DNA of 64,000 nt, from contig NZ_CP042910.1 of assembly GCF_008298035.1 (NCBI RefSeq), positions 2,805,001 through 2,869,000 on the forward strand, given 5' to 3'. Positions 27,349 through 37,184 of the stretch are shown here, piece by piece (within the stretch, counting starts at the first letter, position 1; each line of letters opens with the position of its first letter). The DNA is from Gimesia maris (GTDB lineage: Bacteria; Planctomycetota; Planctomycetia; Planctomycetales; Planctomycetaceae). A program made the position numbers and the translations under genes. The notes under the pieces are model-generated. The model ran no database searches. It was given only the letters and a program-made list of their open reading frames with translations, and was not told where the DNA came from.

Positions 27349-28443
27349 TTATTCCGGTTTTCTGGCGCTGAGCATGAAATGATGGACGGCCCCGTCAATG
27401 GCGACGTCTGTGAACAGATCAAGCAGGCGGTGGGCATACCATTGATACTGCTTGGTGGAGAACTGCAGCAGCCCCCCCGGCTTCAATGCCCGCAGGCACA
27501 TTTGCAGAAAGGCCTCGCCCTGCTCTTCGCTGTTGAAATAAGATTTATTGGTCAACAGGTAATCATAGCTCTCGGGCATGATTCCTTCGTCAGTCGCAGC
27601 TAATTTGACTGATACGTTTGCGAGTTGATTCTTCCCGATCCCCTGCTCTGTGCATTTGACCGCTCGGGCATTGCTGTCGAGGGCATGAATCTGTGAGCCG
27701 GGACAGCGTGTCGCTGCGACAAACGAGACAATCCCGGAACCACATTCCAGGTTGAGGATGGTGGATTCGTCGGAGAGTTCCATCAGGTTGATCAGCGCCC
27801 GGGCACTCTGGTTGGGACGACGGTGACTGAAGACCCCCGGCTGCGTATAGGCGAAAAGCAGTTTTTCCCCTTCACGCATCGCGGACTCATCCTGTAGACA
27901 TTTTTTTTCAGGCAGTGGCTGCTGTCGCTTGCCCTGGTAGACAATGCCGACATCAGAGGCGATACGTGTGACTTTGCTGAACAGCGTCTGCAGAAATTTA
28001 TGGTATTCATAATCTTTGGTGCGTGAAGAAGCGATCGTCAGCGTACCGCCCGTCTGCAGAGAATAGGCTGCGGAGAGTGTCAGTTCGCGCACCAGTTCAT
28101 CGGAAAACTGTTCTGAGAGCGGCAGCAGGACCGACTCGTAGTCGCCTTGGGGAAATTCGCTGTCACAGAAGGTATTCCAGACGGGTGTCTGTTCCTGTTC
28201 TTCCTGCAGGAGACTGCATTTATGCTGGATTCGCTGTGCAATCGTTTTATCAAAGCTGAAACAGTCAACCCGATCTGTTTCCGAGACACGCTTCATCAAT
28301 GCGGTCGTAAGGGGATACAGATTGGACTGAAAGCAGAGCGTCTGCGCAGAACTCCAGTCCGCGGGCAGGAAATCCAGCAGCAGTTGTTCTGGAGGAGGTG
28401 CCTGTTTTTTCAGACGTTGTTTTTTTTTCGACTTACGCGACAT
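27349..28443 (-). CDS. RsmC-like class I methyltransferase
   Basis: The layout is that of RsmC/RlmG 16S/23S rRNA guanine methyltransferases: an N-terminal degenerate Rossmann domain (residues about 20-180) and a C-terminal SAM-binding domain. The SAM motif is ILNLECGSGIVSFVA, with acidic HALDSN in strand 2. The catalytic NPPF motif of RsmC is changed to TNKSYF at the right place, after MPESYDYLL, which casts doubt on N2-guanine activity. The N-terminus is very basic (MSRKSKKKQRLKKQ), fitting RNA contact. It lies 59 bases downstream of the rlmI-like gene, and the two probably form an rRNA-modification operon. Confidence 0.8.
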   Translation of the reverse strand: MSRKSKKKQRLKKQAPPPEQLLLDFLPADWSSAQTLCFQSNLYPLTTALMKRVSETDRVDCFSFDKTIAQRIQHKCSLLQEEQEQTPVWNTFCDSEFPQGDYESVLLPLSEQFSDELVRELTLSAAYSLQTGGTLTIASSRTKDYEYHKFLQTLFSKVTRIASDVGIVYQGKRQQPLPEKKCLQDESAMREGEKLLFAYTQPGVFSHRRPNQSARALINLMELSDESTILNLECGSGIVSFVAATRCPGSQIHALDSNARAVKCTEQGIGKNQLANVSVKLAATDEGIMPESYDYLLTNKSYFNSEEQGEAFLQMCLRALKPGGLLQFSTKQYQWYAHRLLDLFTDVAIDGAVHHFMLSARKPE

Positions 28444-28502
28444 GATATTTCATTTTTCGAAACAGTAGCTGGCAGGTAGTGCATCAGCCGGGGATACCGG
28501 TT

Positions 28503-29753
28503 CTACAGGACGCGGCAGATAAAACATTTCAGATATTGATTTTCGGGGCAACTGGGTGAGACCGGATGGTCGGCCGGTTGACTGCGCTGCTCCAGGATCT
28601 GCATGTGCCGCCCGGTATGTTGTGAAACCGATGCGAGCATCTGCTGAAATTCCACCTGGCTGATCAAACCGGAGCAACTGCAGGTAATCAGGATACCACC
28701 CGGTTTCAAAACATCAAATGCCAGTCGATTGAGGCTGAAATACCCTTTCAAAGCCTGCTTGACCCCGCTGCGGTGTCGGGCCATTTTGGGGGGATCGAGA
28801 ATGATGGAATCGAACTGCTCCCCTTCTGCTTTAAACTGCTCCAGAACCGCATAAGCTTTACCCGTCTGAAAGTGGATACGATTTCCAATGCCGTTGAGTT
28901 CTGCATTCGCGGTTGCCTGATCGATGGCGGACTGTGAAGAGTCGTAAGACACGACTGATTGAGCCTGTCCGTGGATGATGGCATTCAACGCGAACGCACC
29001 GGTGTAACAATGCAGTTCCAGTGTACGATGATTTTTCAGATAGCGGGCCGCGGCAAGACGGTTTTCGCGCTGATCCAGGTAAAAGCCGGTCTTCTGACCA
29101 GTGACCATGCTCATGCCGTAACGGATCCCGTTTTCCTCCAGGAAGAAATGGGCCGGCGGTTCTTCGCCATCCAGGAGCTGATCGGAAATTTCCAGTCCTT
29201 CCGCCTCCCGCATCCCTTTTTCGGTTCTGAGCCAGATTCCCTTGGCCGGAAAGCGCGCCTTGAGGAACTGAATAATCAGGTCCTGTTTCTGCGAGAGTGC
29301 CAGGCTGGAAAACTGGACCAGGAACCAGGCGCCGTAGCGATCGATGGTCAGTCCTGAAAGCTGATCGGATTCACTGAAGACCAGTCGGCAACCGGAAGTC
29401 TCAAAGTTTTCGAGCAGTCCGACCTGTTCCCGCAGTGTTACGGCCTGTTCAAGCCGGTTGGTCCAGAACGAATTGTCCAGAACTTCTGACTCATCCCATG
29501 AAAACAGGCGGACACGAATATTGCTGTTGGGGTTAAACAGTCCACGGGCGATAAATTCATTCTTGTCGGAGAGCAGAATCACTTCCTCACCGGCAGTCGG
29601 ATTGCCTTCGATCCGGGAGATTGCACCGGCAAAGACCCAGGGATGTCGTCCAAAGAATGGCAGCGCGCGTCGTGGTTTCAGGATGACGCGCGGGGTTGGT
29701 CTGGTTTCGGTGGCGACTTGATCGTCGGAAACCGAGGGTTGTGAGTCACTCAT
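28503..29753 (-). CDS. rlmI: RlmI-family 23S rRNA cytosine methyltransferase
   Basis: RlmI methylates a cytosine of 23S rRNA at carbon 5. The product has an N-terminal PUA-type domain (ILKPRRALPFFGRHPWVFAG), a middle domain with LTIDRYGAWFLVQFSS, and a SAM domain with GQKTGFYLDQRENR, LELHCYTGAFALNA (motif I), ILDPPKMARHRSG (motif IV) and ITCSCSGLI (motif VI with the cysteine pair). All motifs are intact, and 416 residues is near the family size. The E. coli symbol is used by similarity of architecture; the exact target base is not proven. Confidence 0.88.
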   Translation of the reverse strand: MSDSQPSVSDDQVATETRPTPRVILKPRRALPFFGRHPWVFAGAISRIEGNPTAGEEVILLSDKNEFIARGLFNPNSNIRVRLFSWDESEVLDNSFWTNRLEQAVTLREQVGLLENFETSGCRLVFSESDQLSGLTIDRYGAWFLVQFSSLALSQKQDLIIQFLKARFPAKGIWLRTEKGMREAEGLEISDQLLDGEEPPAHFFLEENGIRYGMSMVTGQKTGFYLDQRENRLAAARYLKNHRTLELHCYTGAFALNAIIHGQAQSVVSYDSSQSAIDQATANAELNGIGNRIHFQTGKAYAVLEQFKAEGEQFDSIILDPPKMARHRSGVKQALKGYFSLNRLAFDVLKPGGILITCSCSGLISQVEFQQMLASVSQHTGRHMQILEQRSQPADHPVSPSCPENQYLKCFICRVL

Positions 29754-29906
29754 GAGAGTTTTCTAATCAATGGGTCGCAGGATCGTCAGTGTCCGGCAAA
29801 CAAGAACAGCGAGACTCAGAGGCAGACGTCGCCGGGACTGAGCAGGATTTATGAAGTTAGTGCAGACCGAAAATCTTTCCTTGCGGAAAGTGGCTTGCCA
29901 CTCTAT

Positions 29907-30380
29907 TTATGATTCGCTGGAAGTAGAGCGGGTCGTGCCTTCCACTTCAGCGAGATAAGCCAGCAGACGATCGCGCTCATGCGTCAGGTGTCTGACACGT
30001 AACAGAGAGCGGACGCGGGTCGTTAATTCGATTCGATTGACGGGCTTTGTCAGAAAGTCATCGCAGCCGGCCTGAACCGACTTCTCGATATCGCCCATTT
30101 CGTTCAGTGCGGTGATCACAAGGATCGGAATATCTTTTGTTTCATCACTCTGTTTGAGCTGGGCACAGACTTCGTATCCACTCAGTTTCGGCATCATGAT
30201 GTCCAGCAGGATCAGGTCGGGGTCAATTTCAGCGACCTTTTCCAGCGTCTCTTTCCCATCGTAGGCCATAAAGGTTTCATAGCCCTCGTCCAGCAGATAC
30301 GCGTCGAGCAGTTCGCAGTTCTGATGATTGTCATCTGCGATGAGTATTTTTGAATTCTTCAAAGAGATTTCAGACGACAT
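29907..30380 (-). CDS. Single-domain response regulator
   Basis: This is a receiver domain of a two-component system without an output domain. The acidic pair is Asp16/Asp17 (LIADDN), the phosphorylation site Asp60 (LILLDIMMP), the threonine switch VITAL and Lys112 (LTKPVN). The receiver ends near residue 125 and about 30 helical residues with a Ser/Thr-rich end follow. Its receiver is close in style to PleD/DivK-type proteins. No histidine kinase is nearby, so its partner is elsewhere; it may act by protein-protein contact. Confidence 0.93.
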   Translation of the reverse strand: MSSEISLKNSKILIADDNHQNCELLDAYLLDEGYETFMAYDGKETLEKVAEIDPDLILLDIMMPKLSGYEVCAQLKQSDETKDIPILVITALNEMGDIEKSVQAGCDDFLTKPVNRIELTTRVRSLLRVRHLTHERDRLLAYLAEVEGTTRSTSSES

Positions 30381-30557
30381 GGTCTTATGCCTAAAGCTTA
30401 CGTGAGATTAAAATTCTGACACGGGAAGTTGAATTCGCGTCGGGAATCGTGCCTGCTGGGTGTAATTTATCTCATTTATGGTTGAATCACAACAACCGAT
30501 AAACCGTTTTTTACAGGCAATGCACCGTTTTTCCCATAGGATCCGCTCAAAATGCGG

Positions 30558-31238
30558 TCAGGCGCATTTGCACTGACCACCACAGTCCGTCGATGCGCTG
30601 GTCGATTCGCTGTTGGAATCGACGCTGGATTTCTGACGTTTACAGCCGCAACTCTGCTTGTTACAGCCACACCCGGATGAGGCGGCAGGGGCTACGGTTA
30701 CGGGCGAAGCCACAATTAACCGTCTCAGCAGTACTTCATTGATCCGGCCGCGAAAGCGGATTTTTCCATCAATTGACACGACTGGCACGCAGGTTCCGAA
30801 CTTGGCGATCAGACTTGGATCACTATAGATGTCTATAAATTCGATCTCAGGCAGATAGACGCCGTAGTCTTCCAGAATTTCTGCCGCTTCTTCACAGAGC
30901 GGGCAGTTTTCTTTCGTATAAACGATGAGTGTACTGAAACGCTGGCCTGGTTCTTCGGGCATCCAGTCTTCTTTTTGAGGAAGCTGGCGATTTCGTTCAC
31001 TGTTTTTCATTTCTGTACTGGAAACCTGTTTCAGGACAGCGATGCCGCCACAGGTCATGCAGAAAGCCAGTAAATTCCAGATCGAAGGGCTCTGGTACCA
31101 GGAACGCGGCATATTGAATGGCAGCCATTCGGTGCCTGTCAGAGAGAGGGCCATTATTCCTAAGCCTAGGAATAACATTGAGTTACCTAAGAATGGTAGT
31201 CCCTGTGGAAGCTCTTCTTTATGTGTCATTGTGCTCAT
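30558..31238 (-). CDS. Membrane protein with glutaredoxin-like domain and Cys-rich tail
   Basis: From the ATG at 31238 (AGGA upstream) the product has two membrane helices (residues about 18-35 and 48-66), then a DUF836/glutaredoxin-like domain with the redox motif YTKENCPLCEEAAEIL (CPLC) and the cis-proline VPVVSIDGKIRFRG. The C-terminal tail has a run of cysteines (GCGCNKQSCGCKR and DCGGQCKCA), suggesting metal binding. The domain should face the cytoplasm or periplasm close to the membrane; topology is not clear. A thiol-redox or metal-handling function is inferred. The gene is divergent from the kinase/beta-helix gene. Confidence 0.78.
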   Translation of the reverse strand: MSTMTHKEELPQGLPFLGNSMLFLGLGIMALSLTGTEWLPFNMPRSWYQSPSIWNLLAFCMTCGGIAVLKQVSSTEMKNSERNRQLPQKEDWMPEEPGQRFSTLIVYTKENCPLCEEAAEILEDYGVYLPEIEFIDIYSDPSLIAKFGTCVPVVSIDGKIRFRGRINEVLLRRLIVASPVTVAPAASSGCGCNKQSCGCKRQKSSVDSNSESTSASTDCGGQCKCA

Positions 31239-31606
31239 ATCAAGATCCTGCTCGCCTCTGTTACTTGTTTCACAAGTAAGTACCCGGTCCCTGGTCACTA
31301 TTTTATTAATCGAATATTGACCGCGAATATTATAGTCAATTGCCGGGCTTTTTGAATCTCTTACCGGTTTTATCAAAAGATCTACACAACAGAGAGCCTT
31401 TGGCGCCCGAATCTGAGATAGTGTTCAAAAAATTGCAGGACAGGAAGAGAGTCAGTGAACCGTGGGGAGAGGAACGACCTTTCCGGGGATTCGGTAGAAT
31501 CCTTAAACCAATACTGGTCAGTCGTTAAAACGGATGCTAGAGTGTTACTATTACCTTACGGAATATAGAGATTCATCGCAGGACAAGTTGAGCGAATTGG
31601 TAAAAA
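31239..31606. promoter_or_regulatory. Divergent promoter region
   Basis: This gap lies between two divergent genes. A minus-strand TATAAT at 31329-31334 is a candidate -10 for the glutaredoxin-like gene, with a weak TTCAAA about 16 bases further up. No ORF is supported. Confidence 0.4.
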
Positions 31607-34438
31607 ATGGCAGGCAAACTAACGGCCGAGGCTTTTTTAAACCTGGTAAAACAAAGTGGTTTGGTCTCGGTCGATCAGCTGAAGAAGCTGCTCTCCGAAT
31701 ATCAGGAAAAAGGGGTGAAGCTGGGAGAACCTGCTGAGGTCGCCGAGGAACTGATCGGGCGGTCTCTGCTGACACGCTGGCAGGCCAACAAACTGCTGCA
31801 AGGCAAACACAAAGGTTTTTTCCTGGGTAAATACCGGTTGCTGGATCTGGTCGGCAAAGGTGGCATGAGTTCTGTTTACCTGGCGGAACATGTGCTGATG
31901 CGACGTCGCTGTGCCATCAAGGTACTCCCCTCGAAACGGGTGAATGACGCCTCCTATCTCGCCCGCTTTCATCGAGAAGCACAGGCAGTTGCTTCTCTGG
32001 ATCACATTAACATCGTCCGCGCTTATGATGTCGACCATGAAAAAGAGAATGATGCGGAAATTCATTTTCTGGTCATGGAGTATGTAGACGGTCAGGATTT
32101 ACAGGAAATCGTTACCAAAACCGGTCCACTGGATATTCGCGATGCCGTCAACTATATCCGCCAGGGAGCGAAAGGCCTGGCTCATGCCCACGAAGCGGAT
32201 ATGGTGCACCGGGACGTCAAACCGGGCAACCTGCTGGTGGATTCCAAAGGCGTTGTCAAAATTCTTGACCTGGGACTGGCGCGGTTCTTTCATGAAGGCG
32301 AAGACAAATCGCTGACGATCGCACACGATGAGAAAGTTCTGGGGACGGCTGATTATCTGGCACCCGAACAGGCCATCGACAGCCACCAGGTTGATTCCCG
32401 CGCAGACATCTACAGCCTGGGTTGTACCATGTACTTCCTGTTAACGGGGCATCCCCCCTTCACCGAAGGCTCACTTGCACAGCGGTTGATGGCGCATCAG
32501 AACAAAAATCCGCCTCCCGTTACGGACGACCGTCCCGATACTCCACCGGAAGTCGTTCAAATCCTGGAAAAGATGATGGCGAAAGACCGGGAAAACCGGT
32601 ACCAGACAATGGATGAGACGGCTGAAGCTTTATATGAATGGCTGCAGAACAACACCGATGAGGAGTGGCGCAGCCACAATGTCAGTAGTGGGCTGGGCTC
32701 AGGTGTCGAGTTGGCGCAAAGTGGCTCAGGTGTGCAGCAGCAGAAACAGAATCCCGAACTGGCGGCGTTTCTCTCGAATCTGAAAGAGGAATCCGGGATC
32801 CAGAAAAGTACCAGCTCTCCTGATGTGAATGAAAAGAAAAGCAGTCCCCGCCTGGATCCCGTTGCGAAACCCTCTTCCGATGTACATGATTCTTCTGTTG
32901 TAAAGCAGGATAAAATCAGTACCGCTTCCACGCGGATCGGCAGTACTTCCGATACGCTCAAGAAAGCAGAATCAGAGGCGCCTGCACCTGCAGCCAAACC
33001 GGTCGCCAAACCAGTTACTAAACCTGGGGCGAAGCCAGTTGCCAAACCTGTTGCGAAGCCTGTGGCCAAACCTGTTTCAGGACGTCCTGTGAAAAAGCCG
33101 GTACCCGTAGCGGAAGCGCTCCCCGGCGATTCGGCAGTGATGGAGGCGGAGCCGGATGAAATCGAAGCAGAAGTTGTCGAAGATGCATCTCCTGCCGGGA
33201 GTTCGATTACCGGTCAGAAATGGTTTCTGCCAGCCATCGCCGGCGGTGGGATCGGTTTATTACTGATTCTGCTTGTTGTGATGTTTGTTTTGCCGGGAGA
33301 AGAACCTGAAAAGCCGGCGCCTGTCAAACCGGCGCCCGTGGTTGAGAAACCGGTTGAAGTAGAATCACTGCCTGAAGAAATCAAAGTTGGTCCGAAGGAA
33401 ACTTATAAAACGATTGCGGCTGCACTCAAGGATATCCAGATTGTTTATGGCAAAACATTTGGTGATGAAGGGAAGCATTACACGATAAAGGTCGCCGCTG
33501 ACCAGGAGTTGAAAGAACGGATCGTCATTGATAATTCCAGTCTGAATTACCCCAAAGGAATTTCGATTGTCGCAGAAAGTGGTAAGCCGGTGATCCTGGC
33601 TCCTGATGGTCCCGAACCGGTCGTGCAGCTAACAGGCATCGAAGGGATTACGATTGATGGTTTTCTGGTCAGAGCCCAGGGGAAAAAAGTAGCGATTCAA
33701 CTGTCCGGCTATCTGGTGGGGACACAGTTGAAGAACCTGAAGATTAATGATTTTCAAAAAACGGGTATCTTTGCCACCAGTGTGTCCGGTCTCTCAAGCG
33801 AACCATTTCTGCTGGAAAATCTCAGCCTCAAAGCGGGGAATCCCCAGGCGGTCGGTCTGGATTTTACCGGGGATACGAACAGTGACATCAGAATGACGAA
33901 CATCCGTTGTCTGACTGCCATGCAAGTGGGCCTGCAGTTTTCATCAGCGGTCAGGGAAACACAGGTCAAGGAATCGATCTTCTCGGAGACTGTCACCGGG
34001 ATTCGATTTGATTGCCGGGGATATGAGATCAGTCATTTGAAACTGACGAACAATACTTTTTTCATCGTCAACTCAGGAATTGTTTTTACTACCAGTCCGA
34101 CTCCCAACAGTGAAGCGATTCAGATTTCGCGGAATCTGTTTGCGACCATCGAAGGTCCACCGGCAAAGGTAGAGCAGGATAATGATGCGAAATTCTGGGC
34201 GAAAGCGTTGACTGCGCTGGAAAACGATTCTTCCCGTACCGCTCCCAGTCCGCTGCCCGCTGATGAACTCGATTTGTTCAAGAACAAAGGCAAACAGGGA
34301 GATGCGAATCTGAATAACTTTGTGTCTACCACTCCGGGAGATGAAAAGTTCCTCGTGCCGGCTTCCGATAATCCTGCCAGTAAAGCAGCTGGTGCACCTG
34401 GTGGCATGAAGCCTTACATTGGTGCGGTGGCTCCCTGA
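31607..34438 (+). CDS. Ser/Thr protein kinase fused to an extracytoplasmic beta-helix domain
   Basis: The 943-residue protein is organised as follows. A helical N-terminal region (1-70) is common in planctomycete kinases. The kinase domain (about 75-345) has [36 protein letters not shown] (in place of DFG) and [11 protein letters not shown], so it looks active. A Ser/Pro-rich linker includes seven-odd KPVAKP-type repeats near 465-495. One membrane helix ([20 protein letters not shown]) lies near 545-565. The outer part (about 600-940) has repeated [12 protein letters not shown]-like turns typical of right-handed beta-helix (parallel beta-helix, pectate-lyase-like) folds. This is a receptor-like kinase: an external binding domain with cytoplasmic signalling. 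Confidence 0.9.
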   Translation: MAGKLTAEAFLNLVKQSGLVSVDQLKKLLSEYQEKGVKLGEPAEVAEELIGRSLLTRWQANKLLQGKHKGFFLGKYRLLDLVGKGGMSSVYLAEHVLMRRRCAIKVLPSKRVNDASYLARFHREAQAVASLDHINIVRAYDVDHEKENDAEIHFLVMEYVDGQDLQEIVTKTGPLDIRDAVNYIRQGAKGLAHAHEADMVHRDVKPGNLLVDSKGVVKILDLGLARFFHEGEDKSLTIAHDEKVLGTADYLAPEQAIDSHQVDSRADIYSLGCTMYFLLTGHPPFTEGSLAQRLMAHQNKNPPPVTDDRPDTPPEVVQILEKMMAKDRENRYQTMDETAEALYEWLQNNTDEEWRSHNVSSGLGSGVELAQSGSGVQQQKQNPELAAFLSNLKEESGIQKSTSSPDVNEKKSSPRLDPVAKPSSDVHDSSVVKQDKISTASTRIGSTSDTLKKAESEAPAPAAKPVAKPVTKPGAKPVAKPVAKPVAKPVSGRPVKKPVPVAEALPGDSAVMEAEPDEIEAEVVEDASPAGSSITGQKWFLPAIAGGGIGLLLILLVVMFVLPGEEPEKPAPVKPAPVVEKPVEVESLPEEIKVGPKETYKTIAAALKDIQIVYGKTFGDEGKHYTIKVAADQELKERIVIDNSSLNYPKGISIVAESGKPVILAPDGPEPVVQLTGIEGITIDGFLVRAQGKKVAIQLSGYLVGTQLKNLKINDFQKTGIFATSVSGLSSEPFLLENLSLKAGNPQAVGLDFTGDTNSDIRMTNIRCLTAMQVGLQFSSAVRETQVKESIFSETVTGIRFDCRGYEISHLKLTNNTFFIVNSGIVFTTSPTPNSEAIQISRNLFATIEGPPAKVEQDNDAKFWAKALTALENDSSRTAPSPLPADELDLFKNKGKQGDANLNNFVSTTPGDEKFLVPASDNPASKAAGAPGGMKPYIGAVAP

Positions 34439-34453
34439 TTAATGTGATCAGGG
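34433..34453. terminator. Hairpin between convergent genes
   Basis: CCCTGAT (34433-34439) and ATCAGGG (34447-34453) form a perfect 7-bp stem that overlaps the kinase stop codon and sits 10 bases from the stop of the convergent serine hydrolase. No T-tract is present. Confidence 0.4.
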
Positions 34454-34463
34454 CAGACAGCGA

Positions 34464-35639
34464 TTACACCAGCTGCAGGTCTTCGTAGATCGCTTCGTTG
34501 ATTGCTCTGGCGCGGCGTTGATGTCGGGGTTCGCCGGGCCGGCCATTGGCAACGACGGCGACGACCAGTTCCCGTTCCGGGTCGGCAAAGGCGATTGAAG
34601 ACTGTGAACCGCCGTGCCCGAATGAAGTTTCGGAGGCGTACTTGCCAAATCCGTAAGGGACCGAATCTGCGCCATACCGATTGGAATTCACAATGAACCC
34701 CAGGCCGTAATCAACCTTGTGTTGCAGTGTGAGATCGAACTCCCCTTCCCGATGACGATCGATCATGGTGTCGACGGTCTGTGGTTCAAACAGCGGTGTG
34801 CCCTGGTTGAGCAGGCATTCGTAAAACAGGCCGAGTTCACGAATTGGCCCCCGTGCATTTCCGCCCGGTGAAGGTGTGAGGCAGTGGGCTGCATCATGCA
34901 GATCAGTCAGCTGCATTTCCCCTTTGTCGCGTTGATAGACATACGCGATCTGCTCCTGGTTCTGCTCATAAACGTCGACGGGCATACCCAGCCAGCTGTT
35001 CGACATGCTCAGCGGTTCCAGAATCAGTTCGCGCATCAGATGAGGATACAACTGACCTGTCATGCGCTGCAGGATTTCACCGAGGATGAACCAGCTGGAA
35101 CTGACATGGTAACCGGCGGTTTTTCCGATCTGCCAGTTTTCTTCCAGCGGTGCCTCGCAGATGCGGCGAATTGATTCAGCCCAGTTGACATCAGGCCAGC
35201 CTGTATCGACCGGACGAAAGCCGGCGGTATGGTTGAGCAGGTGCAGGATCGTAATCGGTTCTTTTCCGTGGGTTCCAAACTCGGGAACGAACCGGGAAAC
35301 GCGATCATCTATCTTCAGATCCCCCTGCTCCCATAAGCGGGCAATCGCCATGGCAGTCAGTGGTTTACCGGCGGAGAGCCAGAGGTTGAGCGTGTCGGCC
35401 GTCATGGGAACTCCGGGGCGGGCTTCCCCGATGCCGCCATCAGCAATAATTTCACCTCGCTGAGAAATGTAGAGCTGCACTCCTGTATGGAGTTCATTTT
35501 CAATGCCTTCCAGAATTAACTGGCAGGTGGCAGGCAGACGTTCGGTGAGAGCGGACACAACAGACTCGCTGATTTCAGTTAAATGGAAAAGAGGCTTTGA
35601 TCGTACCTTGCTTTTAGCGGAATGAAGCCGGTAATTCAA
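34464..35639 (-). CDS. Beta-lactamase-fold serine hydrolase, cytoplasmic-looking
   Basis: This belongs to the class C beta-lactamase/EstB/DD-peptidase fold. The active-site SxxK is in LSAGKPLTAMAIARLWEQG, the second motif is Y-H-V in TAGYHVSSSWFILGEIL, and the third region is GHGGSQSSIAFAD, which replaces the KTG triad as in esterase-like members. No signal peptide is visible. The first codon is TTG at 35639 and has no good ribosome site; a GTG at residue 28 is another candidate. Substrate cannot be told from sequence; many such proteins are esterases or D-amino-acid peptidases. Confidence 0.82.
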   Translation of the reverse strand: MNYRLHSAKSKVRSKPLFHLTEISESVVSALTERLPATCQLILEGIENELHTGVQLYISQRGEIIADGGIGEARPGVPMTADTLNLWLSAGKPLTAMAIARLWEQGDLKIDDRVSRFVPEFGTHGKEPITILHLLNHTAGFRPVDTGWPDVNWAESIRRICEAPLEENWQIGKTAGYHVSSSWFILGEILQRMTGQLYPHLMRELILEPLSMSNSWLGMPVDVYEQNQEQIAYVYQRDKGEMQLTDLHDAAHCLTPSPGGNARGPIRELGLFYECLLNQGTPLFEPQTVDTMIDRHREGEFDLTLQHKVDYGLGFIVNSNRYGADSVPYGFGKYASETSFGHGGSQSSIAFADPERELVVAVVANGRPGEPRHQRRARAINEAIYEDLQLV

Positions 35640-35675
35640 CTGAGCTTCTCAATCAATTCTTCCCACGAGTGTGTG

Positions 35676-35697
35676 GGCCCGAATGTACATTCGGGCC
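35676..35697. repeat. Perfect 22-bp palindrome
   Basis: GGCCCGAATGT followed directly by its reverse complement forms an uninterrupted palindrome between the serine hydrolase and the enolase-superfamily gene. The core (CCCGAAT...ATTCGGG) is shared with the palindrome at 52565-52593. The 35640-35999 gap contains no gene. Confidence 0.7.
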
Positions 35698-35818
35698 GAG
35701 CGGAGCGAGCAGGAGGTTGCTGTGTGAACTTTCGAATTAAGTTCGCATTTCCGATGATTTATCGCAGATAGAGTGAATCACGTTTTCTCAACATACAATG
35801 TGTGAACTGCGAGCTCCT

Positions 35819-35856
35819 GTTGCCTGTGGCAATACCGGATTACATCCGATACCACC
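35819..35856. repeat. Degenerate copy of the GTTGCCTGTGG palindromic element
   Basis: GTTGCCTGTGG followed by an imperfect CCGGATTACATCCG palindrome resembles the better-preserved element at 52556-52593, which also starts GTTGCCTGTGG. It appears to be a mutated member of the same intergenic family. Confidence 0.45.
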
Positions 35857-35999
35857 CGGTGCAGAGTATTTTCAGTTCTCCGCGCGGCTGTTGATTCCTG
35901 ATTATAACCGGTTCTGGTATCATGGAGTTGACTATACATAACCAGCGCCGGTTGATGTTTGAGTTCCCGCTCATTCTGAAGTGAAGCAAGAGGCACACC

Positions 36000-37118
36000 A
36001 TGAAAATTACAGCAATTATAACTTACCGGGTTCGGATCCCGCTCAAACCCGAACGGCGGATGATTTCAGCGTTGGGGAAACACGATGTCTCCCACTATCT
36101 GGTCCTACGAATCGAAACCGATACCGGTATCGAAGGCGCGGGTGAAGCAACCGTCCTCTGTCGCTGGAGTGGAGAAACCGCCTGGGGCGCACAGGCGATT
36201 GTCGATCGTGTCTTTACACCATTACTGATTGGCCAGGATCCCTGTGACATTGCAAACATCAACCAGATCCTTGATCGTACTTCGCAGGGGAACTGGTTTG
36301 CCAAGTCAGCCATCGAGATGGCCTGCTGGGATATCAAAGGTAAAGAAGCAGCATTGCCCGTGTATGAGCTGCTGGGAGGCGCGGTCCGCAGCCGTTCCAT
36401 TAAATGCCGTTTTTCGATGGGCGCGTATTCACTGGAGCGAGCCGAACGTCGCACGCAGGAACTGGTGGCAGCAGGCTTCACAACGATTAAGGTCAAGGTG
36501 GGGACCAATCCGGATGAAGATGTAGCCCGCGTGAAAATGGTGCGCGAGACAATGGGCCCGGATCTGGAACTGACGATTGACGCCAATGCGGGCTGGGATG
36601 CCGCGACCGCAATCGCTGCCATGAAACGCATGAATGATTGCAACGTAGCGTTGTTTGAACAGCCTACCCCCCGCGGTGATTTTGCCGCACTCGCAGAAGT
36701 CAGACAGGCGATTGCCCCGGAAATTATGGCTGATGATATCTGTTTTGACCTGGCCGACGCTAAAGAATGCATTCGCAATAATGCTTGCGATGTGATCAAC
36801 GTCTATCCGGGAAAAAACGGGGGCATCAGCAAGACGGCAGCGATTGTCAGCTATGCTGCCGAGCATGGCATTCCCTGCAGTATCGGTTCGAACCTGGAAC
36901 TGGATATCGCTTCGGCAGCGATGTGTCATGCGGTTGTCGGTTGTCCGAATATGAACATCGAGCAATATCCGGGAGATATTCTGGGCCCTGAATATCATGA
37001 GATTTGCATCGTCAAAAATCCGTTGAAGATTGAAGGTCCCGTGATTACGATTCCCGATTCCCCCGGACTGGGAATCGAAGTCGACTGGGGTCTTGTGGAA
37101 GCACATGCTGCCGACTGA
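36000..37118 (+). CDS. Mandelate racemase/muconate-lactonizing family enzyme
   Basis: This is a cytoplasmic enolase-superfamily enzyme that takes a proton from a carbon next to a carboxylate, with a bound magnesium. The N-terminal capping domain contains RWSGETAWGA and FAKSAIEMACWDIKG. The barrel shows the catalytic KxK (TTIKVKVGTNP), the metal ligands in TIDANAGW, LFEQPTP and IMADDICF, and the second lysine in NVYPGKNGGISK. That layout is the muconate-cycloisomerase/dipeptide-epimerase subgroup. Substrate cannot be assigned. The SDR gene follows 66 bases downstream and is likely in the same operon, suggesting a small catabolic pathway for an acid sugar or aromatic acid. Confidence 0.92.
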   Translation: MKITAIITYRVRIPLKPERRMISALGKHDVSHYLVLRIETDTGIEGAGEATVLCRWSGETAWGAQAIVDRVFTPLLIGQDPCDIANINQILDRTSQGNWFAKSAIEMACWDIKGKEAALPVYELLGGAVRSRSIKCRFSMGAYSLERAERRTQELVAAGFTTIKVKVGTNPDEDVARVKMVRETMGPDLELTIDANAGWDAATAIAAMKRMNDCNVALFEQPTPRGDFAALAEVRQAIAPEIMADDICFDLADAKECIRNNACDVINVYPGKNGGISKTAAIVSYAAEHGIPCSIGSNLELDIASAAMCHAVVGCPNMNIEQYPGDILGPEYHEICIVKNPLKIEGPVITIPDSPGLGIEVDWGLVEAHAAD

Positions 37119-37184
37119 TTTTGATTGAAACTCATTCCGTTACCGTTCCTAACCACTCAAATTCTTAAATGGAAAACTCTTCAG

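Noticed and set aside
35778-35996. 72-residue minus-strand ORF
   Set aside because: It lies over a degenerate palindromic repeat and has no recognisable features.
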